DNA of 64,000 nucleotides, from contig NZ_BCTK01000013.1 in assembly GCF_001571245.1 (NCBI RefSeq), forward strand, positions 124,001 through 188,000. Reading direction: 5' to 3'. Both the position numbers and the translations under genes were made by a program. Shown here piece by piece: positions 27,980-36,187 of this stretch. The notes under the pieces were generated by a model, which did no database searches, was not told the DNA's origin, and saw only the letters and a program-made list of their open reading frames with translations. The DNA is from Achromobacter piechaudii NBRC 102461 (GTDB taxonomy: Bacteria; Pseudomonadota; Gammaproteobacteria; Burkholderiales; Burkholderiaceae_B). Position 1 is the stretch's first letter. Every line of letters begins with the position of its first letter.

Positions 27980-28135
27980 ATGGAACAGCCCTCGAAAGCC
28001 CCCCCAGTCGCCCCCAAAAAAGAGCGCGCCCATCAGAAAGAGGACGCGGTGCAACAGCAGCGCAAGGCTGAGTCGGCCGAGTTGCTGGGCAGGCACAAGA
28101 ACAGCGGTCAGAAGGATCACAAGGGCGCGCGCTGA
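27980..28135 (+). CDS. Small, basic, hydrophilic protein (51 aa)
   Basis: Begins 'MEQPSKAPPVAPKKERAHQK' and continues with a Gln/Lys/Arg/Glu-rich, helix-prone body ending 'GQKDHKGAR'. No hydrophobic segment, no cysteine; likely unstructured or a short coil. CCGGAG stands eight bases before the ATG. The upstream FNR-type box and -10 give it a promoter of its own, while its codon use is like that of the surrounding genes. It may bind nucleic acid or a membrane surface. I do not recognise the family. The stop TGA is 28133-28135 and the next gene is convergent. Confidence 0.6.
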   Translation: MEQPSKAPPVAPKKERAHQKEDAVQQQRKAESAELLGRHKNSGQKDHKGAR

Positions 28136-28202
28136 GTGGCTTGAGGCGGCACGCGTTTCAGCGCGGTGTCGCGGTCAGCACACTGCGCCCGGCGCGCCAG
28201 GG

Positions 28203-28433
28203 CTAGCTGTTCTGGCGTCTTCGCGTCCTGACGATCGTTCCATCGGGAAGCTGGTAGGTGCCTGTCCCGATCTGGTCGACCACCTGGCCGTCAGGCAGAC
28301 AACAATAGAAAAACGTGCCGTCAGGCGCCAGCTCCGGATGAAACTGACTCCGTCGTTCTATCCGGTAGGTGCGCCCGTCCGGCGCGATGGCGATGATGGC
28401 AATGGGCCGTCTGAGGTCCGAGGGATCGATCAC
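28203..28433 (-). CDS. Small conserved-looking hypothetical protein coupled to nitroreductase
   Basis: 76 residues ('MIDPSDLRRPIAIIAIAPDG...'). It is rich in short beta-strand-like segments with repeated 'PDG' turns ('APDGTFFYCCLPDGQVVDQIG', 'LPDGTIV'), suggesting a small all-beta fold. The GTG start overlaps the nitroreductase stop as GTGA, so translation is coupled and a functional link is likely. No known domain recognised. It contains a CC pair that could bind metal. Confidence 0.6.
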   Translation of the reverse strand: MIDPSDLRRPIAIIAIAPDGRTYRIERRSQFHPELAPDGTFFYCCLPDGQVVDQIGTGTYQLPDGTIVRTRRRQNS

Positions 28434-29095
28434 GGGGATTTTCCTTGAGAATCAGGAGGCTTCTCATCGCTGAAGCCGACGGTCTGGGCAAACGTCACGA
28501 AGTCGGTATCGGGCAGGTGCAGCGCGCGGGCGAGCCCGTCCTTGTCCAATGCGCCGCGAAAAACCGTGGCCAGGCCCGCCGACGCGCAGAAGAGGTAGAC
28601 GTTCTGACCGATGAACGCGGCATCGACCGACGCGTAGAGTCGTCGTTCGATGGCGGTGATGTCGGCCATCTTTTCGCCGCGCGCGACGTAGACCAGTTCC
28701 AGCGGCGCGCGGCCCACGAAATCCTGCTCTCCGGCCAGGGCGCGAAAATCGCCCTTCATGTAGGGCGTCAATGCGTGCTCCACCGGGTCGTACACCGTGA
28801 CGCCGTCAGGTTGCAGCACAAAGACGCTTAGCAAGATGCGATGGCGCCAATAGGGCGCGGTGCGCTCGCCGCCCGCTCGATTCACGCCGCAGGCGGCCCA
28901 TAAAAGATCCGATAGTTGTTGCAGCGACAACGGCGCGTCCGAGTACGCCCGGGTCGAGCGGCGCAACGTCAACGCCGCCCGAAGCGACATGCCGCCGTCG
29001 GTGCAAGACGGCGGCAAGCGATACGCGGCCGGACTGCCGCCGGCATCGCCTCGCGGACCAGCATGAGGGCCTGCGTCAGGGGAGATAGCTGTCAT
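28430..29095 (-). CDS. SagB/ThcOx-type nitroreductase family protein
   Basis: 221 residues. FMN-binding nitroreductase fold: 'LRRSTRAYSDAPLSLQQLSDLLWAACGVNR' at about 45-75 is the classic N-terminal block (cited by position, key R-S-x-R), and 'AFIGQNVYLFCASAGLATVFRG' is the C-terminal FMN/substrate block. Single-domain members of this group reduce nitro or quinone-like compounds with NAD(P)H; SagB members oxidise azolines, but no cyclodehydratase gene is nearby. ATG 29095 is chosen; the frame opens at GTG 29116 without a ribosome site. An FNR box lies 60-73 bases upstream, so expression in low oxygen is likely. Confidence 0.82.
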   Translation of the reverse strand: MTAISPDAGPHAGPRGDAGGSPAAYRLPPSCTDGGMSLRAALTLRRSTRAYSDAPLSLQQLSDLLWAACGVNRAGGERTAPYWRHRILLSVFVLQPDGVTVYDPVEHALTPYMKGDFRALAGEQDFVGRAPLELVYVARGEKMADITAIERRLYASVDAAFIGQNVYLFCASAGLATVFRGALDKDGLARALHLPDTDFVTFAQTVGFSDEKPPDSQGKSP

Positions 29096-29154
29096 GATGC
29101 TGTTCCCGTATTTCACAACCAGGGAACAGTGTGCGCCGACCCCCAGGGGGGAAA

Positions 29155-29168
29155 TTGATGCAAGTCAA
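29155..29168 (-). promoter_or_regulatory. FNR box upstream of nitroreductase gene
   Basis: TTGAT-GCAA-GTCAA, one mismatch to consensus, centred about 67 bases before the ATG. It is the last FNR-type box I see going right along the window. Confidence 0.72.
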
Positions 29169-29227
29169 TATTCAGACTGGAACCGGTACGGGTCGGTAAA
29201 CACTACGGATGGCGGACCGACAAACCA

Positions 29228-30052
29228 TCATCTCGGCTTGCACCCCTGCACCGTGATCCGATGCATTTCCCGGCGCTGGCCAGGATAGTCGTTGATGGCG
29301 TAATGCATGGTGCAGCGGTTGTCCCAGAACGCCATCGAGCCTTTCTGCCAGCGGAAGCGGCAGGTGTTCTCCGGCTTGCTGCTGTGCTCGTACAGGAAGT
29401 TGAGCAGGGGTAGGCTCTCTTCGCGTGACATGCCCTCGAACGCGTAGGTGAAGGGACGATTGACAAAGAGGAGCTTGCGGCCGGTTTCCTCGTGCGTGCG
29501 CACGACGGGATGCAGGACGTGGCTGACGCTTGCCGTCTCCAGCAGCTTGGTCGAGCGCGTGGCGTTGCGCGCGGCGGTGTTGCCGGTCAGGAATTCGTTC
29601 GTGTGCACGGCGCGCATGCCTTCGAGCATTTGCTTCATGCTGTCGGACAAGGTGTCATAGGCGCGGTACAGGTTGCACCACAAGGTATCGCCGCCAACCG
29701 ACGGAACCTGCCGCGCATAAAGAACGGATCCCATGGGCGGCGTGTCCTGATAGGTCTCGTCCGTGTGCCACGTGTCGCCGATGATATTCAGGTCCGTCGG
29801 TTCCTTGATGACCGGCATGATCTGCGGGTGCGAGTCCAGGGTCTTGTAGACGGGGCTGGAGCTGATTTCGCCGAACTGGCGCACGAACGCGATGTGTTCC
29901 TCCATCGTCAGTTCCTGCTCGCGAAAGAAGATGACGCAGTTATCCAGCAGGCACTGACGCACCTGGGCGAGCACGTCCTTGGGTAAAGGCTTGGCGACAT
30001 TGACGCCGAATATTTCCGCGCCGATGGTGCCGGTAAGTTTGCGAATTTCCAT
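29228..30052 (-). CDS. TauD/TfdA-family Fe(II)/2-oxoglutarate dioxygenase
   Basis: 274 residues. Iron-binding facial triad visible: His96 and Asp98 in 'GDTWHTDETY' and His250 in 'CTMHYAIND'; the 2-oxoglutarate-binding Arg is in 'RREMHR' (about 265). Related to taurine, alkylsulfonate and 2,4-D dioxygenases: it hydroxylates a substrate using O2 and 2-oxoglutarate. Start ATG 30052 has ACGGAG seven bases upstream; the longer frame to 30118 starts without a site. It is divergent from a LysR gene, which probably controls it. Substrate unknown; a sulfonate, a phenoxy acid or another carboxylate are all possible. Confidence 0.88.
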   Translation of the reverse strand: MEIRKLTGTIGAEIFGVNVAKPLPKDVLAQVRQCLLDNCVIFFREQELTMEEHIAFVRQFGEISSSPVYKTLDSHPQIMPVIKEPTDLNIIGDTWHTDETYQDTPPMGSVLYARQVPSVGGDTLWCNLYRAYDTLSDSMKQMLEGMRAVHTNEFLTGNTAARNATRSTKLLETASVSHVLHPVVRTHEETGRKLLFVNRPFTYAFEGMSREESLPLLNFLYEHSSKPENTCRFRWQKGSMAFWDNRCTMHYAINDYPGQRREMHRITVQGCKPR

Positions 30053-30164
30053 AATTATCTCCGTCCCTGTTGCCCTGGATCGGGCAGGTCGGGGCAGTAT
30101 AATTATTTGCAATTTCAAGAGTCTAATACTGTTTTAGCCACCCATTTATAGGTTTATAAGATAA

Positions 30165-31064
30165 ATGTTGGACGTGAAAAGACTGCGTTATTTCGTGGCG
30201 GTGGCAGAGGAACAGCACTTCAGCCGCGCGGCGGAACGGCTCGGCATCAGCCAGCCGCCCTTGAGTGAACATGTGCATGCCCTGGAGCGCGAGTTGGGGG
30301 TCTCCTTGTTCAACCGCACGACGCGCAGCGTGTCCCTGACCGAAGATGGCTTGAATTTCCTGCCGCACGCGCGGCGCATCCTGTCCGACATCGACCAATG
30401 CGGCGAGGTGATACGCGATGCCCGGCGCCGCAATATGCATACCCTGCGCATCGGCATCCTCCACGCCCATGCCTACACATTCCTGCCGCGCCTGCTCGCA
30501 GAATGGAGCGATACGCACAAGGACGTGCGGCTCACGCTGGTGGAGCACGCCACGCAGGACCAGACCGCCGTGGTGTCGGCGGGCACGGTGGACCTGGCGT
30601 TTGTCCGAGAGCCGGTTCACGATGCGGACCTGACCGTTACGCGGGTTTTCTCCGAGCCGTATTACATCGCGCTGCCGCAGCGCTGGCCAACAAACGCGCC
30701 AGACAAGGTGTCCATCGCCGAGCTGCAAGACCGCGCCATGATCGGCTTTCCAAGCCATCACGCCAGCAGCAGTACCCGGGCGCTGTTTCGAGACATGCTG
30801 ATCAAGCACAAGGTCAAGACCTCCGACTTTTTGCAGGTCAGAACCATGCACGCCGCGCTCGCCCTGGTGGCGGCGGGGCAGGGGTTCTCGCCCGTGCCGC
30901 AGTCGCAGTCCAGGCTGGCGCTGTACGGCGTGAAGTATCTGCCGATGGCGGAGACGCCGCCGCAACTGTCCGTGGGAATCGCGCGCAGCCACAATTCCAA
31001 AAAGCCGCTGGTGCGATCCTTCGTCGATTTCTGTGTCGCCTATTTCGAGCGCGGCGGCTGGTGA
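30165..31064 (+). CDS. LysR-family transcriptional regulator
   Basis: 299 residues; winged helix-turn-helix at about 3-62 ('LRYFVAVAEEQHFSRAAERLGISQPPLSEHV') and LysR effector domain from about 92. The N-terminus and the ligand domain resemble the CatR/BenM-like subgroup. Divergent from the TauD-type dioxygenase, with the Bug receptor and two SDR genes downstream on its own strand; it likely controls both sides. The 112-base gap is AT-rich for this genome, but I cannot define one convincing T-N11-A operator in it. Confidence 0.9.
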   Translation: MLDVKRLRYFVAVAEEQHFSRAAERLGISQPPLSEHVHALERELGVSLFNRTTRSVSLTEDGLNFLPHARRILSDIDQCGEVIRDARRRNMHTLRIGILHAHAYTFLPRLLAEWSDTHKDVRLTLVEHATQDQTAVVSAGTVDLAFVREPVHDADLTVTRVFSEPYYIALPQRWPTNAPDKVSIAELQDRAMIGFPSHHASSSTRALFRDMLIKHKVKTSDFLQVRTMHAALALVAAGQGFSPVPQSQSRLALYGVKYLPMAETPPQLSVGIARSHNSKKPLVRSFVDFCVAYFERGGW

Positions 31065-31281
31065 TCCGGGCGGGTTCCCGGCTTCCCTGATTGATAGGAA
31101 AAACATGGGTAATCGCGCCTGATAATCGTATTAAATGGCCGTGATTCCTATGATAAATTTTGCCGAACTCGACGGCGAGTTCAGCCGTGGCGATCCTGGT
31201 CCCGCCTTAAAAAAACGACAAGAACCGACCGCCGCGAGCCTATACATCAGCACCCTGAGAAGGTGCCGGAGGAGACCCCAC

Positions 31282-32274
31282 ATGAAAAAATCATCCTTGA
31301 TGCTCAAAGCGACGTCGACGCTCGCGGCCAGCTTCTGTATCGCGGCGCACGCGCAGGCCGAAAGCGCCGACAGCTGGCCCAAGTCACCCATTACGTGGGT
31401 GGTCGGATACGCCGCCGGCGGCACGACCGACGTGGTCGCGCGCGTGGTCGCCAAGAAGACCTCCGAGATCCTCGGCCAGCCCATCATCGTGAGTAACCGG
31501 CCGGGCGCGAACAGCAATATCGGCGCGACCGTGGTCAAGCGCGAAAACCCCAATGGCTATTCCTACTACGTGGGCAGCGCGGCCAATGCCATCAATCGCA
31601 CCTTGTACAAGGACGTCGGCTACGACATCTCGACCGACTTTGCATCGGTCGCCCTGTTCGGCATCGTTCCCAACCTGCTGGTCGTCAACCCGCAACTGCC
31701 CATCAAGAGCGTCAAGGACTACATCGCCTACGCCAAGGCCAATCCCGGCAAGCTGACGTGCGGATCGTCGGGCACCGGCTCAACGACCCACCTGTCGTGC
31801 GAACTCTTTCAGATGGAATCGGGCACCAAGATGCTGCATGTGCCGTTCAATGGCAGCGGTCCCGCGATGACGGCATTGCTCGGCGGGCAGGTGGATTCCG
31901 TGTTCGACAACATGCCTACGGTTAAACCGAACGTCGACGCGGGCAAGTTGCGCGCGCTGGGCGTCACGACCAGTACGCGCTGGCCGTCGGCGCCCGACAT
32001 CCCCACGCTGAGCGAGTCGGGCGTGCCGGGATTCGCCGTCAATGCGTGGTTCGGGCTGTTCGCGCCTGCGGCGACGGACCCGGCTATCGTCGAGAAGATG
32101 AACAAGGCGATCAACGCGGCTTTGGCGGACAGCGCCACGCGTGAGCTTCTGGTCAGCCGCGGCCTGGGGATCCCGCCCGCGCCGAACCCGCCCGCCGCCT
32201 TTGCCGACCTGGTGAAAACCGATGTGAAGAAGTGGGCGAACGTCGTCCAGACTCTGAACCTGAAGGCGGACTGA
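31282..32274 (+). CDS. Bug (TctC) family periplasmic solute receptor
   Basis: 330 residues. Signal peptide ends 'SFCIAAHAQA' near residue 27. Bug fold blocks seen: 'ITWVVGYAAGGTTDVVARVV', 'NRPGANSNIGA', 'LTCGSSGTGSTTHLSCELF', 'VPFNGSGPAMTALLGGQVD' and 'GKLRALGVTTSTRWP'. These proteins bind carboxylates, amides and similar small ligands for tripartite tricarboxylate transporters; no TctA/TctB partner is encoded nearby. ATG 31282 has GGAGGAGACC. The next gene starts 3 bases after its stop, so receptor and two dehydrogenases form an operon. Ligand unknown. Confidence 0.92.
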   Translation: MKKSSLMLKATSTLAASFCIAAHAQAESADSWPKSPITWVVGYAAGGTTDVVARVVAKKTSEILGQPIIVSNRPGANSNIGATVVKRENPNGYSYYVGSAANAINRTLYKDVGYDISTDFASVALFGIVPNLLVVNPQLPIKSVKDYIAYAKANPGKLTCGSSGTGSTTHLSCELFQMESGTKMLHVPFNGSGPAMTALLGGQVDSVFDNMPTVKPNVDAGKLRALGVTTSTRWPSAPDIPTLSESGVPGFAVNAWFGLFAPAATDPAIVEKMNKAINAALADSATRELLVSRGLGIPPAPNPPAAFADLVKTDVKKWANVVQTLNLKAD

Positions 32275-32277
32275 GCC

Positions 32278-33009
32278 ATGGCGTCGTCTAAAAAGCGGAC
32301 GATATTGATCACTGGCGCAAGCCGTGGCATCGGAATGGCCCTGGCCGAACGTGCCCACCGGGACGGCCACACCGTCGTCGGTGTGGCGCGCTCGGAGCCA
32401 GAGGGGGCCTTTCCCGGCGCGTTCTTTCGTGCCGACCTGGGCGATGCGGCGTCGACTAGCGACGCACTGGAACGGATCTGCAAAGAGTTCGAGATCGACA
32501 GCCTGGTAAACAACGCCGGCTTGACGACATCGTCCACGGTGCAGGAGACCTCGGTCCAAGAGCTGGAGCGCATCCTCGCGATCAATGTGCGTGCACCGTT
32601 GCAGTGTGTGCAGGCATGCCTACCCTCGATGATTCGGTCGGGGCAGGGCGCCATCGTCAATATTGCAAGCCGTGCAGCGCTCGGCATGCCGCGCCGTTCG
32701 GCGTACTCGGCAGCCAAGAGCGGGTTGATCGGCTACACGCGCACCTGGGCGCTGGAACTGGGCATGCACGGCATCACGGTCAACGCCGTCGCGCCTGGGC
32801 CGGTAGCCACGGATCTCTACCGTCGCAACAACCCCATGTCGGACGCGGAACAGCAGGCGCTGCTCGCGCGCATTCCCGTTCGGCGGCTAGGGCGTCCCGA
32901 GGACATCGCGGGCACGATTGCGTACTTCCTGTCGGACGACGCCCGTTTCGTGACAGGGCAGGTGTTGTACGTCTGCGGCGGATTGTCGATTGGCGCTGCG
33001 CCGATTTGA
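32278..33009 (+). CDS. SDR-family oxidoreductase
   Basis: 243 residues, classical short-chain dehydrogenase: nucleotide motif 'GASRGIG' near residue 13, 'NNAG' at about 78, catalytic Ser in 'IVNIASRAALG', and the YxxxK motif 'YSAAK'. C-terminal 'FVTGQVLYVCGG' is typical. ATG 32278 is 3 bases after the Bug receptor stop. Probably oxidises a hydroxy acid or alcohol taken up through the receptor or released by the TauD-type enzyme. Confidence 0.88.
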   Translation: MASSKKRTILITGASRGIGMALAERAHRDGHTVVGVARSEPEGAFPGAFFRADLGDAASTSDALERICKEFEIDSLVNNAGLTTSSTVQETSVQELERILAINVRAPLQCVQACLPSMIRSGQGAIVNIASRAALGMPRRSAYSAAKSGLIGYTRTWALELGMHGITVNAVAPGPVATDLYRRNNPMSDAEQQALLARIPVRRLGRPEDIAGTIAYFLSDDARFVTGQVLYVCGGLSIGAAPI

Positions 33010-33032
33010 AACGTCTTGGGATAGGAAAGGGG

Positions 33033-33794
33033 ATGATGCGGAGCAAACGAAACGTTGCGCTGGTGACGGGCGCGTCGGGCCAGATCGGCCAGGCAATCTG
33101 CCACCGGCTGGGGCAAGACGGATTTCGCGTTGTGCTGGTCGATGTCAGCGACGCCGTCCATGCCACGGCCCAGCGGCTGGCCGGGATGTCGATTCCGGCG
33201 CGGGCCGTGCAGCTGGATATCACCGATCGCGCGGCGGTCGATACGCTTGCTCTACAGGTGGGCGATTGGTGGCAGGACCTGTCGGTGCTGGTGAATAACG
33301 CCGGCGTCTCGCCCAAGACCAACGGGCGCAAGCGCTTGGTGTCCGAGATGCCGCTTGAAGAATGGAACCGCGTGTTGGCGGTCAACCTGACCGGCATGTT
33401 TCTGGTCACGCAGGCCTGCCTCCAGACCATGGTTCAAGGCGACTGGGGGCGCATCGTCATGATTGCCAGCCAGGCCGCGCGCACGCGCACCGTCGTTCCG
33501 GGCGCGCACTATCAGGCCACCAAGGCGGGCACGGTGGGTTTCGCTCGCGTGCTTGCCGCCGAGGTTGCGCCGCACGGGATTACGGTCAATTGCGTTGCGC
33601 CGGGACGGGTCGAATCGGACATGACCGCCATGGTGGACCCCGGCACCAACAGCGCGCTCGCAAACGCGATTCCCGCTGGTCGCATGGGTACGCCGCAAGA
33701 GGTGGCCGGCGCCGTTGCTTACTTTGTGTCCGAGCAGGCGGCGTACTCGACCGGCGCGATCCTGGATGTGAATGGCGGCAGTTTCATGCCGTAG
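33033..33794 (+). CDS. SDR-family oxidoreductase
   Basis: 253 residues, classical SDR with 'GASGQIG' (about 14), 'NNAGVSP', catalytic Ser in 'IVMIASQAARTR' and 'YQATK'. The end 'YSTGAILDVNGG' fits the FabG-like group. ATG 33033 with AGGAAAGGGG upstream, 23 bases after the first SDR gene. The two SDRs are paralogues but differ enough to suggest successive steps or different stereochemistry of one pathway. The frame is open far upstream (to 32604) but that part is antisense-like noise over the first SDR. Confidence 0.88.
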   Translation: MMRSKRNVALVTGASGQIGQAICHRLGQDGFRVVLVDVSDAVHATAQRLAGMSIPARAVQLDITDRAAVDTLALQVGDWWQDLSVLVNNAGVSPKTNGRKRLVSEMPLEEWNRVLAVNLTGMFLVTQACLQTMVQGDWGRIVMIASQAARTRTVVPGAHYQATKAGTVGFARVLAAEVAPHGITVNCVAPGRVESDMTAMVDPGTNSALANAIPAGRMGTPQEVAGAVAYFVSEQAAYSTGAILDVNGGSFMP

Positions 33795-33879
33795 GCGGGA
33801 GGGTGGCTCGGGGTGTGTGCGTGCTTGAGGGGGAGCGGCGGCGATGCAGATTTGAATCCCTGGAATCAAATCCGCACGC

Positions 33880-34020
33880 TTACTGCGCCGCCTCCGCGAG
33901 TATCCATTCCATGAACAGGCGCACTTCAGAGCGATCCGCGGCGCTCGGCCGAGTCACTGCGTAGTAGGCGAATCCTGCTGGCCCGATGCTCGTGAAGCAA
34001 TTCGGACGAAGCCACGGGAA
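33880..34020 (-). pseudogene. C-terminal remnant of a LysR-family gene
   Basis: Minus-strand frame ending at TAA 33880 encodes '...GPAGFAYYAVTRPSAADRSEVRLFMEWILAEAAQ' (cited in part), the typical end of a GcvA-like LysR effector domain; an in-frame stop at 34021-34023 cuts it off and no further LysR sequence is visible upstream. It lies in a 442-base stretch (33795-34236) that holds no intact gene; the rest of that stretch shows nothing I recognise apart from weak inverted repeats. Confidence 0.5.
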
Positions 34021-34236
34021 TCAAAACGGCGCCAGGACGTCGCAAACGTGGCGACCGCACTGATCGTCAACGTCCTTCTCCCTTTGCTCGCTTCCAAAGC
34101 CTCTACGGCCTGGTCTCGGCTTCGCCGGGGTGTGGGTACGCGACGTGCTTTTGTTTGATCCGCCTTTTTTTGGGGAGGCTGCCAGGCGCCCGGCAGATTA
34201 TTGCGCGAGGTTCATGCGCCGTATTCATCGCACGCT

Positions 34237-35127
34237 TCAGGCAGAGCCGCGCGAGTCGAACGCAACACGCAACAACCTATTGATCTCGCCCGTCAGATGA
34301 CGTTTGCGGCCTTGTTCGATAATGCTGATGCTGCGGAACTCCTGGGGTCCTGGCAACGGCAACACTTTCAAGGCCGGGTCTTCATTCCAATAGACGTTTT
34401 GCAGCCAGGGCACCAGGCTGACACCGACTTGCTGGCGCACCAGCGCCGCAATGCCAAGAATCGAGTTCAGCTCCAATATCTCCTGCGGTTTGACGCGCAG
34501 GCGGTGCAGGACCCGGGCGGCTTTGGAACCGGTGGCCGTGTTGCGGTCGTAGCGGATATAGGGTTGCGTGGCCAGCAACTGCGTGACGTCCGGTGTTCTT
34601 GCATAGGCTTCGGCGCTGGCCAGCAAGATCAGGGGTTCGTCATACAAGCGCGAGCAGGTCAGCCCTTTGAAGTCCTGCCGGGGCGACTTCACCACCACGG
34701 CCGCATCCAGTTCGCCCGCCAGCAGCAGTGGCGCCAATTCATCCGAGCGGGCGCTGGTCAGCTTGACCGACACCTTGGGATGAATGGCTTTCAACTGCAC
34801 CAGGCAATTGGCCAGCAGGCCCATGGCGGAAATGATGCCTCCGACGGTGATCTCGCCTTCCATGCGCAAGTCGCGATCGGGGTCTTCCAGCATCGCTTCG
34901 TAATCGGCCACCAGCCGTTTGGCGCGCGGCAATAGCAACAGGCCTGCCTGGCTCAGACTCGTCTGCCGATGGTTGCGCTGGAACAGCGCGCGGCCCATGT
35001 CGTCTTCCAGCGCGCGCATTTGCTGGCCGACGGCGGCGCTGGTCAACGCGACCCGATCGGCCGCGGCCGCAAAGCTGCCTTGCTCGGCCACAGCGATAAA
35101 CGTTTTGAGAAAACGGATGCTGCTCAT
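34237..35127 (-). CDS. LysR-family transcriptional regulator
   Basis: 296 residues; HTH at about 3-62 ('FLKTFIAVAEQGSFAAAADRVALTSAAVGQQM'), effector domain from about 90. Divergent from the operon of alpha/beta hydrolase, ABC importer and aminotransferase, with a 19-bp dyad in the 117-base gap, so it very likely controls that operon and itself. 'VGQQMRALED' differs slightly from the common 'VS.Q.. .LE' of the family, within normal variation. Confidence 0.9.
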   Translation of the reverse strand: MSSIRFLKTFIAVAEQGSFAAAADRVALTSAAVGQQMRALEDDMGRALFQRNHRQTSLSQAGLLLLPRAKRLVADYEAMLEDPDRDLRMEGEITVGGIISAMGLLANCLVQLKAIHPKVSVKLTSARSDELAPLLLAGELDAAVVVKSPRQDFKGLTCSRLYDEPLILLASAEAYARTPDVTQLLATQPYIRYDRNTATGSKAARVLHRLRVKPQEILELNSILGIAALVRQQVGVSLVPWLQNVYWNEDPALKVLPLPGPQEFRSISIIEQGRKRHLTGEINRLLRVAFDSRGSA

Positions 35128-35146
35128 GTCGGATCCGAAAGGCTTA

Positions 35147-35165
35147 GGTAAAGATTTACTTTACC
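35147..35165. promoter_or_regulatory. Probable LysR operator
   Basis: GGTAAAG-ATTTA-CTTTACC, perfect 7-bp arms with a 5-base centre, extended imperfectly by CTTA/CCTAA outside. It starts 20 bases before the LysR ATG and 80 bases before the divergent hydrolase ATG, the usual place of an autoregulatory LysR site. Confidence 0.65.
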
Positions 35166-35244
35166 CTAATTAAAATTAAATTAGATTTTCTTTGCTTTGG
35201 CGCTGACGGATACTGCGGATCTTTCTCATTGAATGGTTTAGACC

Positions 35245-36126
35245 ATGAGCACCGCTACCCCGGATTTGCAGGCTGAACTGCAGGCGCGTCAAACCGCGCG
35301 ACGTCTCTACGATCAAGGCCCGACGACCGTCTATTCGCATGCCGGCGACAAGCGATTTTCCTATTGCCTGTACGTGCCGGAGTCCATCGAAGATGCGACG
35401 CGGCCCGTGGACCTGGTGGTCGTCGTGCATGGTTCGAATCGTGCGATGGAGACCTATCGCAACAGCTTCTCCGAGTTTGGCCGCTGGAACGACTGCGTCA
35501 TTCTTGCGCCCTTGTTTCCGGTCGGCGTACAGGGCGATGGCAACGGCGATGGCTACAAACAGATCCTCGAAGGCGATATCCGCTACGACCAGATCCTGCT
35601 GGACATGGTCGCGGACGTCGGCAGGAAGTACGGCCGCAACTTCGACAAATTTGCGCTCTTCGGCTACTCGGGCGGTGGCCAGTTCACCAACCGATTCTGC
35701 TATCTGCATCCTGAACGCCTGTGGGCCGCGTCGATCGGCGCGCCGGGTTCCGTCACGCTGCTGGATACGGAGCGCAAGTGGTGGGTGGGCGTGTCCGATA
35801 TGGACGCGCGGTTTGGCAAGGCGCTGAACCTTGACGCCTTGCGTCAGGTGCCCATTCATATGGTCGTGGGCGCAGCCGATCTCGAAACCTGGGAGATCAC
35901 CCATCGTCCCGGCGGCAAGCACTACATGGAAGGCGCCAACGACGCTGGCCGCACCCGGCCCGAGCGGCTGGAGCGGCTGCGCGCCAGCTTTGAAGCGGCC
36001 GGTGTGAACGCCAGGCTGGATCAGATTCCAAACGTGCCCCACATGGGGATCAAAGTCATGCCTGCCGCGCAGAAGTTCTTCGCGGCGGTGTTGCGCGAAC
36101 GGCGGGCTCGCCAAGTGCAGCAATAA
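35245..36126 (+). CDS. Alpha/beta-fold hydrolase
   Basis: 293 residues without signal peptide. Core motifs: 'DLVVVVHGSNRAMETYR' (oxyanion strand), nucleophile Ser in 'LFGYSGGGQFTNRF', and a probable catalytic His in 'IPNVPHMGIKVM'. Resembles the esterase/PHB-depolymerase-like branch of the superfamily. It heads an operon with a dipeptide-type ABC importer and an aminotransferase, so it probably splits an amide or ester of an imported amino compound inside the cell. ATG 35245 is chosen; no strong ribosome site is seen. Confidence 0.78.
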   Translation: MSTATPDLQAELQARQTARRLYDQGPTTVYSHAGDKRFSYCLYVPESIEDATRPVDLVVVVHGSNRAMETYRNSFSEFGRWNDCVILAPLFPVGVQGDGNGDGYKQILEGDIRYDQILLDMVADVGRKYGRNFDKFALFGYSGGGQFTNRFCYLHPERLWAASIGAPGSVTLLDTERKWWVGVSDMDARFGKALNLDALRQVPIHMVVGAADLETWEITHRPGGKHYMEGANDAGRTRPERLERLRASFEAAGVNARLDQIPNVPHMGIKVMPAAQKFFAAVLRERRARQVQQ

Positions 36127-36187
36127 GCACAAGCGGCATGGCCGGCATCTGGCCACGCCGCCCACCCCTATGAAGGAGGAGTACTTC

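Noticed and set aside
35425-35440. GGTTCGAATCG resembling a tRNA T-loop
   Set aside because: Inside the alpha/beta hydrolase gene; no acceptor or anticodon stems around it.
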